Assembly: GCA_031963415.1 (NCBI GenBank)
Contig: JASSUI010000001.1
Span: 1,426,001-1,490,000, forward strand
Direction: 5' to 3'
Source: JASSUD01 sp031963415
GTDB lineage: Bacteria > Pseudomonadota > Gammaproteobacteria > Burkholderiales > Burkholderiaceae
DNA: 64,000 nt
Notes under the pieces: generated by a model
Database searches by the model: none
The model's input: the letters and a program-made list of their open reading frames with translations, nothing else
What the model was told of the DNA's origin: nothing
Position numbers and translations under genes: made by a program
In this document: positions 1 to 9,012 of the stretch, in pieces
Layout of the letters: each line of letters begins with the position of its first letter
How positions within the stretch are numbered: the stretch's first letter is position 1

Positions 1-1
1 T

Positions 2-548
2 TCACAAAAGCTTATTGAAAAGCATAGCTATGCTCCTTTTACTGTAAGCGCCGCTTTTAGATTGTCTATTGTCGTGTCAGTTGATGAGGATGGCAGGCTA
101 TGTATCTGGGATGCGAGAACAGCACAGCTTCAACGTACTGCAAAGCATGAGTTATTGCCCGATACACTGCTATTTAGAATGTGTCTTGGTGGGGAAGTAT
201 ATGGCTTCAGCAGATACCAGCAGTACGCTGATGCTCTGGAATACCTTAACCGGTGAGCGTCTGTGGCAATAGAGAAATGATGAATATAATTCTGTATTAA
301 TATGGAGTGTGGAATTCTCCGCTGATGGCAAATACATTATTTCTGGAAGCGAAGATGGCAGGATACGTATATGGGATCGAGTGAAAGAAAAGCTCCTGCA
401 CCGCTTCGACTTACGCTCACTCCAGCGAGCGCAGGCATCTGTTTCACCTTCTTTAAGCAATGTGACCCACCAAGAGATGAGCCCTTGTACGTACTGCTTT
501 ATCCTTGTTCCGTTTGAAGCGAGGACAGGGGCTTATCTGCCTCGCTAA
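2..548 (+). pseudogene. WD40-repeat protein remnant (frameshifted, 5' end outside window)
   Basis: At least three WD40 blades can be read, but not in one frame. Frame 2 from the window edge gives a blade ending in DGRLCIWDARTAQL near 85-130. The next blade (TLMLWNTLTGERLW, about 195-268) is in frame 3, so there is a frameshift between about 130 and 190. Frame 3 then meets a TAG at 270-272, and the following blade (YIISGSEDGRIRIWD, about 309-380) continues in that frame before sequence unlike WD40. The gene therefore has a frameshift plus an in-frame stop and is probably dead. The intact pentapeptide-WD40 gene at the far end of the window belongs to the same broad class, but these blades are more diverged. 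Confidence 0.75.
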
Positions 549-586
549 GGTTGGAAGGCAATATCCGCATAACAAAGTGGCTAAGG

Positions 587-616
587 ATCCTCAAGAAAAA
601 ACGCTTGAGGATTTTT
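587..616 (+). terminator. Rho-independent terminator
   Basis: A 9-bp perfect stem (ATCCTCAAG paired with CTTGAGGAT) with an A-rich loop is followed by four T residues. It lies just downstream of the decayed WD40 gene. Confidence 0.6.
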
Positions 617-625
617 AGCGAGATA

Positions 626-689
626 AAGGCAAGAAAAGACCGGAACGTTAAAGGCTGTGCAAGCTTCTTATCGGTCTTTAGCTTGCCTT
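626..689. repeat. Long imperfect hairpin
   Basis: Outer arms AAGGCAAG / CTTGCCTT and inner arms AGACCG / CGGTCT form an interrupted stem. It sits between the WD40 remnant and the convergent 432-residue gene and could be a bidirectional terminator or a decayed palindromic repeat. No T-tract is obvious. Confidence 0.4.
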
Positions 690-770
690 ACCCATCAAGT
701 TTAAAATAACTAATGTCCCCACGGGCCTTTGTATATGGCGCTACAAGAGCTGCTATGACGTCATTAATGC

Positions 771-2069
771 TTATGCATTAACTAATATAGACTCGCCCGC
801 TTCTTTTTTTTCTAGAAGCTTAAGAATTCTTGCTTGAGTTTCCGCCATTTCAGCTAATTGCTTATTTGATGCTTCCTGGCCTTCCATGACAGCTGTTAAT
901 TTTTGCTTTATCTCGGCTTTTTCAGCCTTCTCAGCCTTCAATTCAGCCTCAGATGCATCTAATCTAGCCTTCATCTGCTCTAGCGTATTTATGATGCTCG
1001 CCTGCGTCGTGAAATTGCTACCTAGCAACCTATTCATTACTTCACCCTTCACTAATGGATTTTTATTAATCAATTCATCTAAAGATTTTTTAAACTCTTT
1101 CCATTCATTGACTTTTTGTTTTTGTAAAAACTGTCTTCTCTCAAACTCAAGATTAACCGCAAGAGCGCCCGCAAATAAGGGAGTACTCACTCCCCCACAA
1201 AGTCCGACGACATATCCGATGCAAGTTGCAAAGCTAGTCGTCAGCCGAACCAGGAAAGACCGCTCATCGGGGGGGAGCTCATTTTCTAACGAATCAATGA
1301 CAGCACTAATACTTTTGACGGTTGGACTTAATGCGGCTAATCCATCCTCTACTTTAGTGCGCTTTGCATACCAAATGTGTAATTCTTTATCTTCATGAGA
1401 TAGCTCTTTACCGTCTTTGTCTTTCGGTATTTGATAAATCCATTCATCTTTAAAATCTTCAGCAATAAAATCAAGCCGATCTTTTAGTTTGTTTAGCTGA
1501 GCCTCAATCTGAGCTTTAGTGTCATCTGACATTTTCTCAAAACCAGAGAGATTTTTATATTCTTCTTTCTCTAAGGATGAGCGGATATTGTCAAATGCAG
1601 CAAACGCATCTTTAGGCGTAGACGGTTTTTTACTAAATGCCTTTTCTAAAAATTTATAGCAATTAGGAAATGTTGACTTAGCGTGCTTTTGAGCTTTTCC
1701 TGTTAGGTTGTCAAAGAAGCCAATCGTATTAGCTGTACCGTCTGCGCTCTGCTCAGTTGCGCCATTAGGTGCACTAGGATACGTCTCAAAAACTACATCA
1801 TTCTCATCATAATAAACATACGCCGTTTTTTCAGGTATTTCTAATGCCGCATTTATTGCGTCGCTTAGTTCTTGTTTTGATATGACTTGGCGTTTATTAG
1901 AAATAGGGTACGTAGCAGGATAATTACTCGCATCGTCTGATGGCGCATTTCCTGTGTCTACGTCATGCAGTTTTTCGTTTAGTTGCGTGGCGTTTATTCG
2001 CCCTTTATCTGTATATTGTGGATTGGGCCAACTCGTTGGCAATGTTGTAGACACCCCATATGCTGACAT
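771..2069 (-). CDS. Coiled-coil membrane protein of unknown function (paralogue 1; candidate effector)
   Basis: No known family is recognised. The 432-residue product has a Ser/Thr/Pro-rich N-terminus, an AYVYY motif at about residues 83-87, a GFFDNLTGK motif near 117-125, a hydrophobic segment at about 275-306 that could be one hairpin or one to two membrane helices, and a charged coiled coil from about 352 to 422. A strong ribosome site (GGAGAGAGGA) directly precedes the start. The gene at 54668-55993 is a diverged paralogue with the same order of parts: AYVYY, GFFxNxTGK, FLEK, KNPLV, membrane segment and C-terminal coil. Inference: a surface or secreted protein, possibly an effector of the T3SS; the function is unknown. 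Confidence 0.8.
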   Translation of the reverse strand: MSAYGVSTTLPTSWPNPQYTDKGRINATQLNEKLHDVDTGNAPSDDASNYPATYPISNKRQVISKQELSDAINAALEIPEKTAYVYYDENDVVFETYPSAPNGATEQSADGTANTIGFFDNLTGKAQKHAKSTFPNCYKFLEKAFSKKPSTPKDAFAAFDNIRSSLEKEEYKNLSGFEKMSDDTKAQIEAQLNKLKDRLDFIAEDFKDEWIYQIPKDKDGKELSHEDKELHIWYAKRTKVEDGLAALSPTVKSISAVIDSLENELPPDERSFLVRLTTSFATCIGYVVGLCGGVSTPLFAGALAVNLEFERRQFLQKQKVNEWKEFKKSLDELINKNPLVKGEVMNRLLGSNFTTQASIINTLEQMKARLDASEAELKAEKAEKAEIKQKLTAVMEGQEASNKQLAEMAETQARILKLLEKKEAGESILVNA

Positions 2070-2222
2070 TTCCTCTCTCCCGCGCAGAGCTAAAAAACCG
2101 CAGCTTTAAAAAGATAAATAAGAAAATTACCTAATAATTCCCTTTTTGTTGTTAGAAGTCTTTAAGAAGAAAACCTTATTTTGAGAGCGTGGAAAGACTA
2201 GCGTATAACCCTCAAAAGGCAG

Positions 2223-3029
2223 GGTTCTGTCGCAGTAAATGCAGGATTAAGAGAGTATTGTTGCTAAGAATCGAGGGGGAAGTATCGTGAATCTTGAGAT
2301 TGCCAAGGTACTCAAACGCTTGCACTATCCGCTAGAAGTCATGCTGACCTGTGTGCGTTGGTACGTGGCCTATCCGTTGAGCTTGCGCCAACTTGAAGAA
2401 ATGATGGCCGAATGCGGCATTAGTGTTGACCATTCCACGGTACCTCGGTGAGCGCTCAAGCTGCTGCCTGCGTTTCAAAAAATCTTTCGCCAAGACAAGC
2501 GCCCAATAGGCAAGAGCTGGCACATGGACGAGACCTATATCAAGGTTCGGGGCCCATGGAAATCTCTATATCGCGCCGTCGACAAATACGGCAATACCAT
2601 CGACTTCCTGCTGAGTGCCCAGCGTGATACCTCTGCGGCACGATGCTTCTTCGAAAAAGCCATTGATCAAAACGGTCTCCCTGAGAAAGTGACGATTGAA
2701 GGGAAGGCTTCCAATTTAGCCGCTCTGTCCGAGGTCAATACCGGGCGGAAAATGTCCATTCCAATCCGAAAAACGAAGTATCTCAATAACATTGTCGAGT
2801 AAGATCATCGGGCCATCAAACGCATTGTCAATCCCATGCTTGGCTTCAAGAGTTTTCGCTGTGCGGCCATTCTCTTGGGTGGCATCGAACTTGTGCATAG
2901 GATCGCCAAGGGGCAACTGCACTGCAACGAAAGTGCATCCATGTCCGCTGCCCAGCAATTCTATTCCATGGTCTCTAAATGCGTGTAAAACAAATCCTTT
3001 CAGGTTGCACTCCTTACTGCGACAGAGCC
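2223..3029 (+). mobile_element. IS6-family insertion sequence, 807 bp, inactive
   Basis: Imperfect terminal inverted repeats bound it: GGTTCTGTCGCAGTAA at the left and the reverse complement of GGCTCTGTCGCAGTAA at the right. The enclosed transposase is broken by two stops. The 8 bases on either side do not match, so no target duplication survives. An inverted, internally deleted copy lies at 8601-9012 on the other side of the NLR-like gene. Confidence 0.85.
2287..2988 (+). pseudogene. IS6-family transposase with two in-frame stop codons
   Basis: Reading one frame from a GTG gives the IS6-type N-terminus (VLKRLHYPLEVMLTCVRW, SLRQLEEMMAE, ISVDHSTV) and then the DDE core starting WHMDETYIKVRG. 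The frame is interrupted by TGA at 2449-2451, where relatives usually have Trp (STVxRxALKLLP), and by TAA at 2800-2802, where Gln is expected before DHRAIKR. At the expected second catalytic Asp the text reads VTIEGKASN, so that residue may also be changed. Transposase production would need readthrough of both stops. The same TGA is present in the deleted copy at 8784-8786. Confidence 0.85.
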
Positions 3030-3464
3030 TAATTGACGCCCTAGCTGCGTTTAGTATTTAAAACTCCCATCTCTATCTGTCAGGTCATGCACTGTATTGA
3101 TAGGGAGTGCAAATAAAATATAGCGCGTTGAAGCATGCCAACCATGTTGAGAGGACCGACGTCTAGCTAAGACATATTGCTCTGCCCTGACTACTCGACA
3201 TCAGTTCAAAATGAGCCTTTCCTTTTTACCAGCTCCCTCTCTCCATCGCTGCAATGCATGAGTAATTGGCTCTGCCAATCCTTCGTACAAATTATCAGCA
3301 ACACTTTTGTTGTTTGGCCTGTTGTATAGGTTGCGATCAGCGCAAATCTGGAGGGCTAGGACTCTCTAAATGGGTGCATACCCGCCAGATTATTTTTTGC
3401 TTTTTTAGGGAATTTTCTAGAAGCCGTCTGAAATAGAATAAGCACAAAAGGCAGGAGAAAAAAA
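3030..3464. other. Intergenic region before the NLR-like gene
   Basis: No gene, RNA or convincing repeat is seen in these 435 bases. The last 20 bases hold the GGCAGGAG ribosome site of the following gene. Confidence 0.5.
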
Positions 3465-6400
3465 ATGTTTCGCGTCAATGCCAGCGCGCGGCCGTTCTCG
3501 CCGGCCATATCTTCGCAACATCTCTTAGCTCAGGCACGAGCGCATAAAGCCGTAGAAAATTTGGAAGCAGCCAAGAAATCGTATAGAGATGCGGTAGAGA
3601 AGGCTCAAGCTGAACATGAAAGAAATCCTGCTGATCGGAAAGCAAAAGAAGCGTTCGATGCGATATGTAACGAATTCTTCACTTTCCTAGGTGGAGTTCA
3701 AGAGCAGAATGCAGCCGCTAACCTTGAGGAACCAAGCGATGCTTCCCCCTCTTTCTCCCTGAAAAATCCATCACTTCCCATCAATAGAAATGATACAGAC
3801 ACACCCAGGCCTCGATCTGCGCAAAGGGCGCAGGAAGTGGAAGCGTGTATTGTCGTTTTATCTCATGGTATCAAGCCTCTCTTTTCTGAAAAGCGGCCTT
3901 CACCTAGTGAGTTAGCTTTAGTTCAGACGGCCACGTCTATCTCGATGCCTGCCCAGCAGCAGCCGGTTACCTCACTTGCTCAGGAAAAAAGTGTGCAAGT
4001 GGATTATCTGTTTGAAAAGGCACTCTCGACGCTTGCCTCGTTGGAGATACCCAATAAACCCAGTTTATTTTTCGTGTATGCGCACAACAATCCGGCTTAT
4101 GGAGAAGCCAAGGCGGATATTGCTAAATATTTAATCGATCAGCTTTCTACCCTCCGCGCCAATCTGTATTCCGATCAAACGCCGATGGGGCCCACCTATT
4201 CAAGCCCTCCAGATGCTCGGCAAGCAGATGGCAAGCTCGAGGATATTTTAACCAGCCAGCTTTGTTTGCTGCCCGGCCAATTGCGAAACGATGTGAAACC
4301 GGTCGATAAGGTCGTCGTGTGTTGTTCTGACTTATTAGGAAAATACTTGGCATGGCCGCACTATGGAGATTTTCGTCAGGATCTTCAAAAAGCTTATCAC
4401 CAAGACCTCAAACAGCGAAGCACCTCAGCCATTCGTGAGGTCGTCAGAAAATATTCCCAAGAAGAACCTTATCAGGCAGGATTTCATTATGTGCTTACAG
4501 AAATCGCTTTTTTACAAATCCGGAAGGAAGAGCGGGAAGATCAGCACGGCATTATCCCGGTTTCGTTAATTCCGGATAGCTATGAGCGGTGCCTGGCGCA
4601 TTTTATTCCAGCGACGACGGTTCGCCTGGAGGATATTCTCCGCTTTGAGGAGCAGGCCCAAGCGGGACAAACCGTGTATCCGAATCAAAGTCGGCATTGG
4701 GTGCTGTTTAAACTGATCGAACGGCTGCTAGTCGGCAGTGATGAGGCGAAAACGTTTCTGAATCATTTTTGGCAGGGATACAGCGATTGTATTTGCCAGT
4801 TAGAGAAGGCGCCATCGACGTTTGAGGAGCTTGAGTTCGTGAAGCTCGTAGACAGCATCTTCGACAACATACGCACAGCGCTGCATAGCCAGCTAGTCTC
4901 CACTGTGCAGCAAGTACAAAAACTGCGCCCCCCCAATCTCTCCTTAATAGATTTGCGTAACGCCCTCCACCGACATTATCAGTCCTCCAACCTCTCTATT
5001 CAGCGAGTATCAGGCGAGGCAGCATCGCTTGACGACTGCTACATTAATCTGGCGATTGTTGAAAGCCACGCTCAACGTAAACAGGATAAGGAGGCGCTGC
5101 AAAAGCAAGCATCAGCTTTCGACCGCCTGCCCAGCAGCGAACGGCTTAAGGCAATGAATCCGAATAAACTGATTGCGCTAGACAGCCTCTTTGAACCGCG
5201 ACAGTTACGCAATGGTTTAACGGGTATGCCAAAGCGGATCTTGATTCAAGGTAGAGCGGGGATAGGCAAAACGACCTTATGCAAAAAGCTGGTTTATGAC
5301 TATCAGCACAATACCGCGTGGCAAGAGCAATTTGACAGCGTAATATGGGTGCCTTTACGGCAACTCAAGACCTTGCAGATCTACAGTCTCGATAAGTTGC
5401 TTCGCAAACATTATTTTGCAAGCGCTGGAACTGGCTACGCGCAGGCGCTCGCACAGAGGGTATTGGATCATCAAGACAAGACGCTCTTTATCTTAGATGG
5501 CTTAGATGAAGTGGTGAGTGAATTGGATAAAGGATATCCTTTAAGCGAATTTTTACAGACGCTGCTCAATCAAGCGCATGTGGTGATTACTTCCCGACCT
5601 GCTGGGGTGAATGCGCATTTGCTCGGTCAGCTCGATTTGGAATTAGAAACGATCGGTTTTAGTCAGAAAGATGTGCAGGCCTATATTCAAACATTTGCGC
5701 CAGAGAACCAGGCAACGATTCAGCAATTTATCAACCGTAACCCGTTGATTCTGGGACTGGTCAATATACCGATTCAGCTGGACGCGCTGTGTTATAGCTG
5801 GGATAAACTGCCCAAAGATCCAGAGGCGGTGACGATGACTAGCTTATACGAAGCCATGGTCGATAAATTATGGCGTAAAGACGGCGTGCGGTTAGAGAAA
5901 CAAGATAAAGGTAAAACATTAGCAGCTAACGTGATCCAAGTTTCCTCAAAGGCTAAGTTGGAAAAGTTAATGGATGATGAGATTCATTACTTAGGCTATT
6001 TAGCCTTTAAGGGGCTAGAAGAAGGAAAAATAGAATTTAGTCTGGAAGAGTTGGACCAGCGCCAAGCAGAGCTTGAGGACAAGTGTTCAGGGAAAGAATT
6101 ATCTTTTAGCTTTACTACTGATTTGAAAAAAACGTCGTATTTACATACCGCCGATGCGGAGCGCCCAGAGATCGAGCGTCATTACCATTTCCTACATTTA
6201 ACGTTTCAGGAATTCTTTGCGGCTAAATTCTTGGTATGGCATCTACAAGCTGGTTTAAACATTGTGCGAACCGATTCATGGTTAATGCTAAGCCAAGAGA
6301 AGTTAAAGGCGTTTATCGCTGAACATAAATATGATCCGCGTTATGAAATTGTGTGGGAGATAGTGGCGGGGCTGTTAAAGGGTGCCGCGTTAGCGCGTTT

Positions 6401-8441
6401 TTTTGCTCTATTAGAAGGCGTGCCGCGTGATCTCATCGGAGGTCGCCATCAGCAGGTAATGATGGGGTGTCTGAGCGAGGCACGCACTCAATTAGATAAG
6501 ACAACAGTTGATAAGCTAGAAACAGAACTGATGCAGTGGTTGCGCTTTGAGTTGAAATTTAGCAGATCTGGGATGAGCGAATTAGGCAGTCAGAAGGCTT
6601 TCCCGGAGCATTTATTGCTCACATGCTTGGATCAGTTTAAAGGTCAGGAAGAGAACATCATTTCAACTTTAGGAGCACGCTTAACTTTATCTGAGGTCGC
6701 GATTCTCGCTTTGATCAGCGCGTTACAGGATGACAGTGGGTCTATCAGGAATGCAGCTGCTATTGCATTAGTTAACCAGAAAATACTGCCAGAGGTCGCT
6801 ATTTCTGCTTTGAACGATGCACTAAAGGATAAGAGCGAGCAGATTAGATCTACAGTTGCTTGGATAATAGAGGCGCAGCAAACTCAGTCAAAGGCTGCTA
6901 TTTCGACCTTAATCTATAAATTACGGGATGAAGACAGGCAGGTCAGGTTTGCGGCGGTCCAGGCATTACGTGATCAGAAAACGCTGCCAGAGGCCGCTAT
7001 TTCCGCGTTGACCGATACCCTACAGGATGAAGACAAACAGGTCAGATCTTTGGCGGCTTGGGCGTTAGGTGAGCAGGAAACACTGCCGGAAGCCGCTATT
7101 TCCGCGTTGACCAACGCACTACAGGATGAAGACCAGCTGGTCAGATCTACGGCGGCTTGGGCATTCGGTAAGCAGAAAACGTTGCCGAAAGCCGTTATTT
7201 CCGCGTTGACCCACACACTACAGGATGAAGACAAGCAGGCCAGATATGTGACGGCTTGGGCATTACGTGAGCAAAAAACGCTGCCAGAAGCCGCTATTCC
7301 CGCGTTGACCAATGCACTACAGGATGAAGATGAGGAGGTCAGAGCTGCCGCGGCTGGGGCATTAGGTAAGCAGAAAACGCTGCCAGAGGCCACGATTTCC
7401 GCGTTGACCAACGCACTACAGGATGAAAACCAGGCCGTTAAATCCGCGGTGGCCGAAGCATTACGTGAGCAGGAAATGCTGCCAGAAGCCGCTATTTCCG
7501 CGTTGACCAATACACTACAGGAGGAAGGCGAGCAGGCCAGATCTGTGGCGGCCGGAGTATTAGGTGCGCAGGAAACACAATCAGAGGCCACGATTTCCGC
7601 GTTGACCCACGCACTACAGGATGAAGACAAGCTGGTCAGATTGGCGGCGGCGGATGCATTAGTTAAGCAGAAAACGCTGCCAGAAGCCGCTATTTTTGCG
7701 TTGATCCACGCACTACAGGATGAAAACCAGTCCGTTAAATCCTTGGTGGCCGAAGCATTACGTGAACAGGAAATGCTGCCAGAAGCCGCTATTTCCGCGT
7801 TGACCAACGCACTGCAGGAGGAAGACAGATCAGTCAGATCTGCCGCGGCTTGGGCATTATGTAAGCAGAAAACGCTGCCAGAAGCCGCTATTTCTGCGCT
7901 GGTCAACGCGCTACAGGATGAAAACCAGGCCGTTAAATCCTGGGTGGCCGAAGCATTACGTGAACAGGAAATGCTGCCAGAAGCCGCTATTTCCGCGTTG
8001 ACCAACGCACTGCAGGAGGAAGACAGATCGGTCAGATCTGCCGCGGCCTGGGCATTATGTAAGCAGAAAACGCTGCCAGAAGCCGCTATTTCTGCGTTGA
8101 CTCATATGCTACAGGAGGAAGACAGGTCGCTCAGATCTGAGGCGGCCTTGGCATTAGGCTGGCATCTTGATCAACTTTACACGTCGCTTCCAAGCTTAGC
8201 ATTGGATCAAGTCCAAATCCTCTATACCAGAGTCTTGTTTCCACAGAGTTGTAAACAAATTGCCCCGCTTTATATTCAAGATAATAAATTGCATTTTTAT
8301 ACAGAAGCTGGGCTGGGGCAGCCTATTTCTGTAACATCTGAACAATGCGCTATGCTAATTAAGGCCTTTGTATCTGTTCAGGCCGAAGCGCAGATTGCTC
8401 CGTGTCCGGAGGAGAGTTATCTTTATTGCATGGACAGCTAG
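3465..8441 (+). CDS. NLR-like protein: TIR/SEFIR-like domain, NACHT ATPase, HEAT repeats
   Basis: The product is 1658 residues long, with a good ribosome site (GGCAGGAG). After an unstructured N-terminus of about 190 residues, residues about 200-385 look TIR/SEFIR-like: a first strand SLFFVYAHNN, then KVVVCCSDLLGKYL, VLTEIAFLQ and GIIPVSL. The NACHT module has Walker A GRAGIGKTT (596-604), Walker B LFILDGLDE (about 674-682) and the sensor strand HVVITSRPAG. A helical stretch (HFLHLTFQEFFAAKFL) typical of NACHT winged-helix regions follows. Residues about 1069-1565 are some 15 HEAT-like repeats of 33 residues (consensus LPEAAISALxxALQDED), then a unique tail. Known: such tripartite proteins are STAND-type sensors, acting in bacteria mainly in phage defence and in eukaryotes in innate immunity. 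The TIR assignment is by strand pattern only, and the biological target is unknown. IS6-family copies flank the gene. Confidence 0.85.
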   Translation: MFRVNASARPFSPAISSQHLLAQARAHKAVENLEAAKKSYRDAVEKAQAEHERNPADRKAKEAFDAICNEFFTFLGGVQEQNAAANLEEPSDASPSFSLKNPSLPINRNDTDTPRPRSAQRAQEVEACIVVLSHGIKPLFSEKRPSPSELALVQTATSISMPAQQQPVTSLAQEKSVQVDYLFEKALSTLASLEIPNKPSLFFVYAHNNPAYGEAKADIAKYLIDQLSTLRANLYSDQTPMGPTYSSPPDARQADGKLEDILTSQLCLLPGQLRNDVKPVDKVVVCCSDLLGKYLAWPHYGDFRQDLQKAYHQDLKQRSTSAIREVVRKYSQEEPYQAGFHYVLTEIAFLQIRKEEREDQHGIIPVSLIPDSYERCLAHFIPATTVRLEDILRFEEQAQAGQTVYPNQSRHWVLFKLIERLLVGSDEAKTFLNHFWQGYSDCICQLEKAPSTFEELEFVKLVDSIFDNIRTALHSQLVSTVQQVQKLRPPNLSLIDLRNALHRHYQSSNLSIQRVSGEAASLDDCYINLAIVESHAQRKQDKEALQKQASAFDRLPSSERLKAMNPNKLIALDSLFEPRQLRNGLTGMPKRILIQGRAGIGKTTLCKKLVYDYQHNTAWQEQFDSVIWVPLRQLKTLQIYSLDKLLRKHYFASAGTGYAQALAQRVLDHQDKTLFILDGLDEVVSELDKGYPLSEFLQTLLNQAHVVITSRPAGVNAHLLGQLDLELETIGFSQKDVQAYIQTFAPENQATIQQFINRNPLILGLVNIPIQLDALCYSWDKLPKDPEAVTMTSLYEAMVDKLWRKDGVRLEKQDKGKTLAANVIQVSSKAKLEKLMDDEIHYLGYLAFKGLEEGKIEFSLEELDQRQAELEDKCSGKELSFSFTTDLKKTSYLHTADAERPEIERHYHFLHLTFQEFFAAKFLVWHLQAGLNIVRTDSWLMLSQEKLKAFIAEHKYDPRYEIVWEIVAGLLKGAALARFFALLEGVPRDLIGGRHQQVMMGCLSEARTQLDKTTVDKLETELMQWLRFELKFSRSGMSELGSQKAFPEHLLLTCLDQFKGQEENIISTLGARLTLSEVAILALISALQDDSGSIRNAAAIALVNQKILPEVAISALNDALKDKSEQIRSTVAWIIEAQQTQSKAAISTLIYKLRDEDRQVRFAAVQALRDQKTLPEAAISALTDTLQDEDKQVRSLAAWALGEQETLPEAAISALTNALQDEDQLVRSTAAWAFGKQKTLPKAVISALTHTLQDEDKQARYVTAWALREQKTLPEAAIPALTNALQDEDEEVRAAAAGALGKQKTLPEATISALTNALQDENQAVKSAVAEALREQEMLPEAAISALTNTLQEEGEQARSVAAGVLGAQETQSEATISALTHALQDEDKLVRLAAADALVKQKTLPEAAIFALIHALQDENQSVKSLVAEALREQEMLPEAAISALTNALQEEDRSVRSAAAWALCKQKTLPEAAISALVNALQDENQAVKSWVAEALREQEMLPEAAISALTNALQEEDRSVRSAAAWALCKQKTLPEAAISALTHMLQEEDRSLRSEAALALGWHLDQLYTSLPSLALDQVQILYTRVLFPQSCKQIAPLYIQDNKLHFYTEAGLGQPISVTSEQCAMLIKAFVSVQAEAQIAPCPEESYLYCMDS
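7745..8098 (+). repeat. Recent 198-bp duplication within the HEAT array
   Basis: About 155 bp starting near 7745 recurs 198 bp later (from 7943) with only a few base changes. This equals two 33-residue HEAT repeats copied as one unit. The older repeats upstream are more diverged. Confidence 0.8.
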
Positions 8442-8600
8442 CTAATAGTTCTCACCTTGTACTTCAGTACGAACGTCTCAGTATCTCCGGAGTCAATAAT
8501 CGAGATAGAGTGGCCCGTTCAGCGACCAATTCGTTAGCATTCGCCTCGCCAGAGCCAGCGATTTTGATCTCTAGGTGAACAATCTGTCCGTAGGTTGTTA

Positions 8601-9012
8601 GGCTCTGTCGCGGTAAGGAGTGAGCAGGAAGTCGATGGTATTGCCGTATTTGTCGACGGCGCGATATAGAGATTTCCATGGGCCCCGAACCTTGATGTAG
8701 GTCTCGTCCATGTGCCAGCTCTTGCCTATCGGGCGCTTGTCTTGGCGAAAGATTTTTTGAAACGCAGGCAGCAGCTTGAGCGCTCACCGAGGTACCGTGG
8801 AATGGTCAACACTAATGCCGCATTCGGCCATCATTTCTTCAAGTTGGCGCAAGCTCAACGGATAGGCCACGTACCAACGCACACAGGTCAGCATGACTTC
8901 TAGCGGATAGTGCAAGCGTTTGAGTACCTTGGCAATCTCAAGATTCACGATACTTCCCCCTCGATTCTTAGCAACAATACTCTCTTAATCCTGCATTTAC
9001 TGCGACAGAACC
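8601..9012 (-). mobile_element. Internally deleted IS6-family copy (412 bp, MITE-like)
   Basis: Both terminal inverted repeats are present (GGCTCTGTCGCGGTAA at 8601 and TTACTGCGACAGAACC ending 9012). Between them only the N-terminal half of the transposase remains, in inverted orientation to the copy at 2223-3029. The deletion joins the sequence coding DFLL, just after the first DDE aspartate region, directly to the right terminal repeat. It carries the same TGA (at 8784-8786) as the longer copy. It cannot encode a transposase but has the ends needed to be moved in trans. Confidence 0.85.

Noticed and set aside
886..1398. 170-residue open frame on the plus strand
   Set aside because: Antisense shadow of the coiled-coil region of the gene at 771-2069.
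2524..2802. Stand-alone 92-residue gene
   Set aside because: It is the middle part of the IS6-family transposase between its two nonsense codons.
6974..8005. 343-residue open frame on the minus strand across the HEAT region
   Set aside because: It is the antisense of the 33-residue HEAT repeats; the repeat keeps the opposite frame open. No ribosome site and low-complexity product.
8464..8903. Small open frames of about 60-110 codons on both strands
   Set aside because: They are pieces and antisense of the deleted IS6-family transposase.
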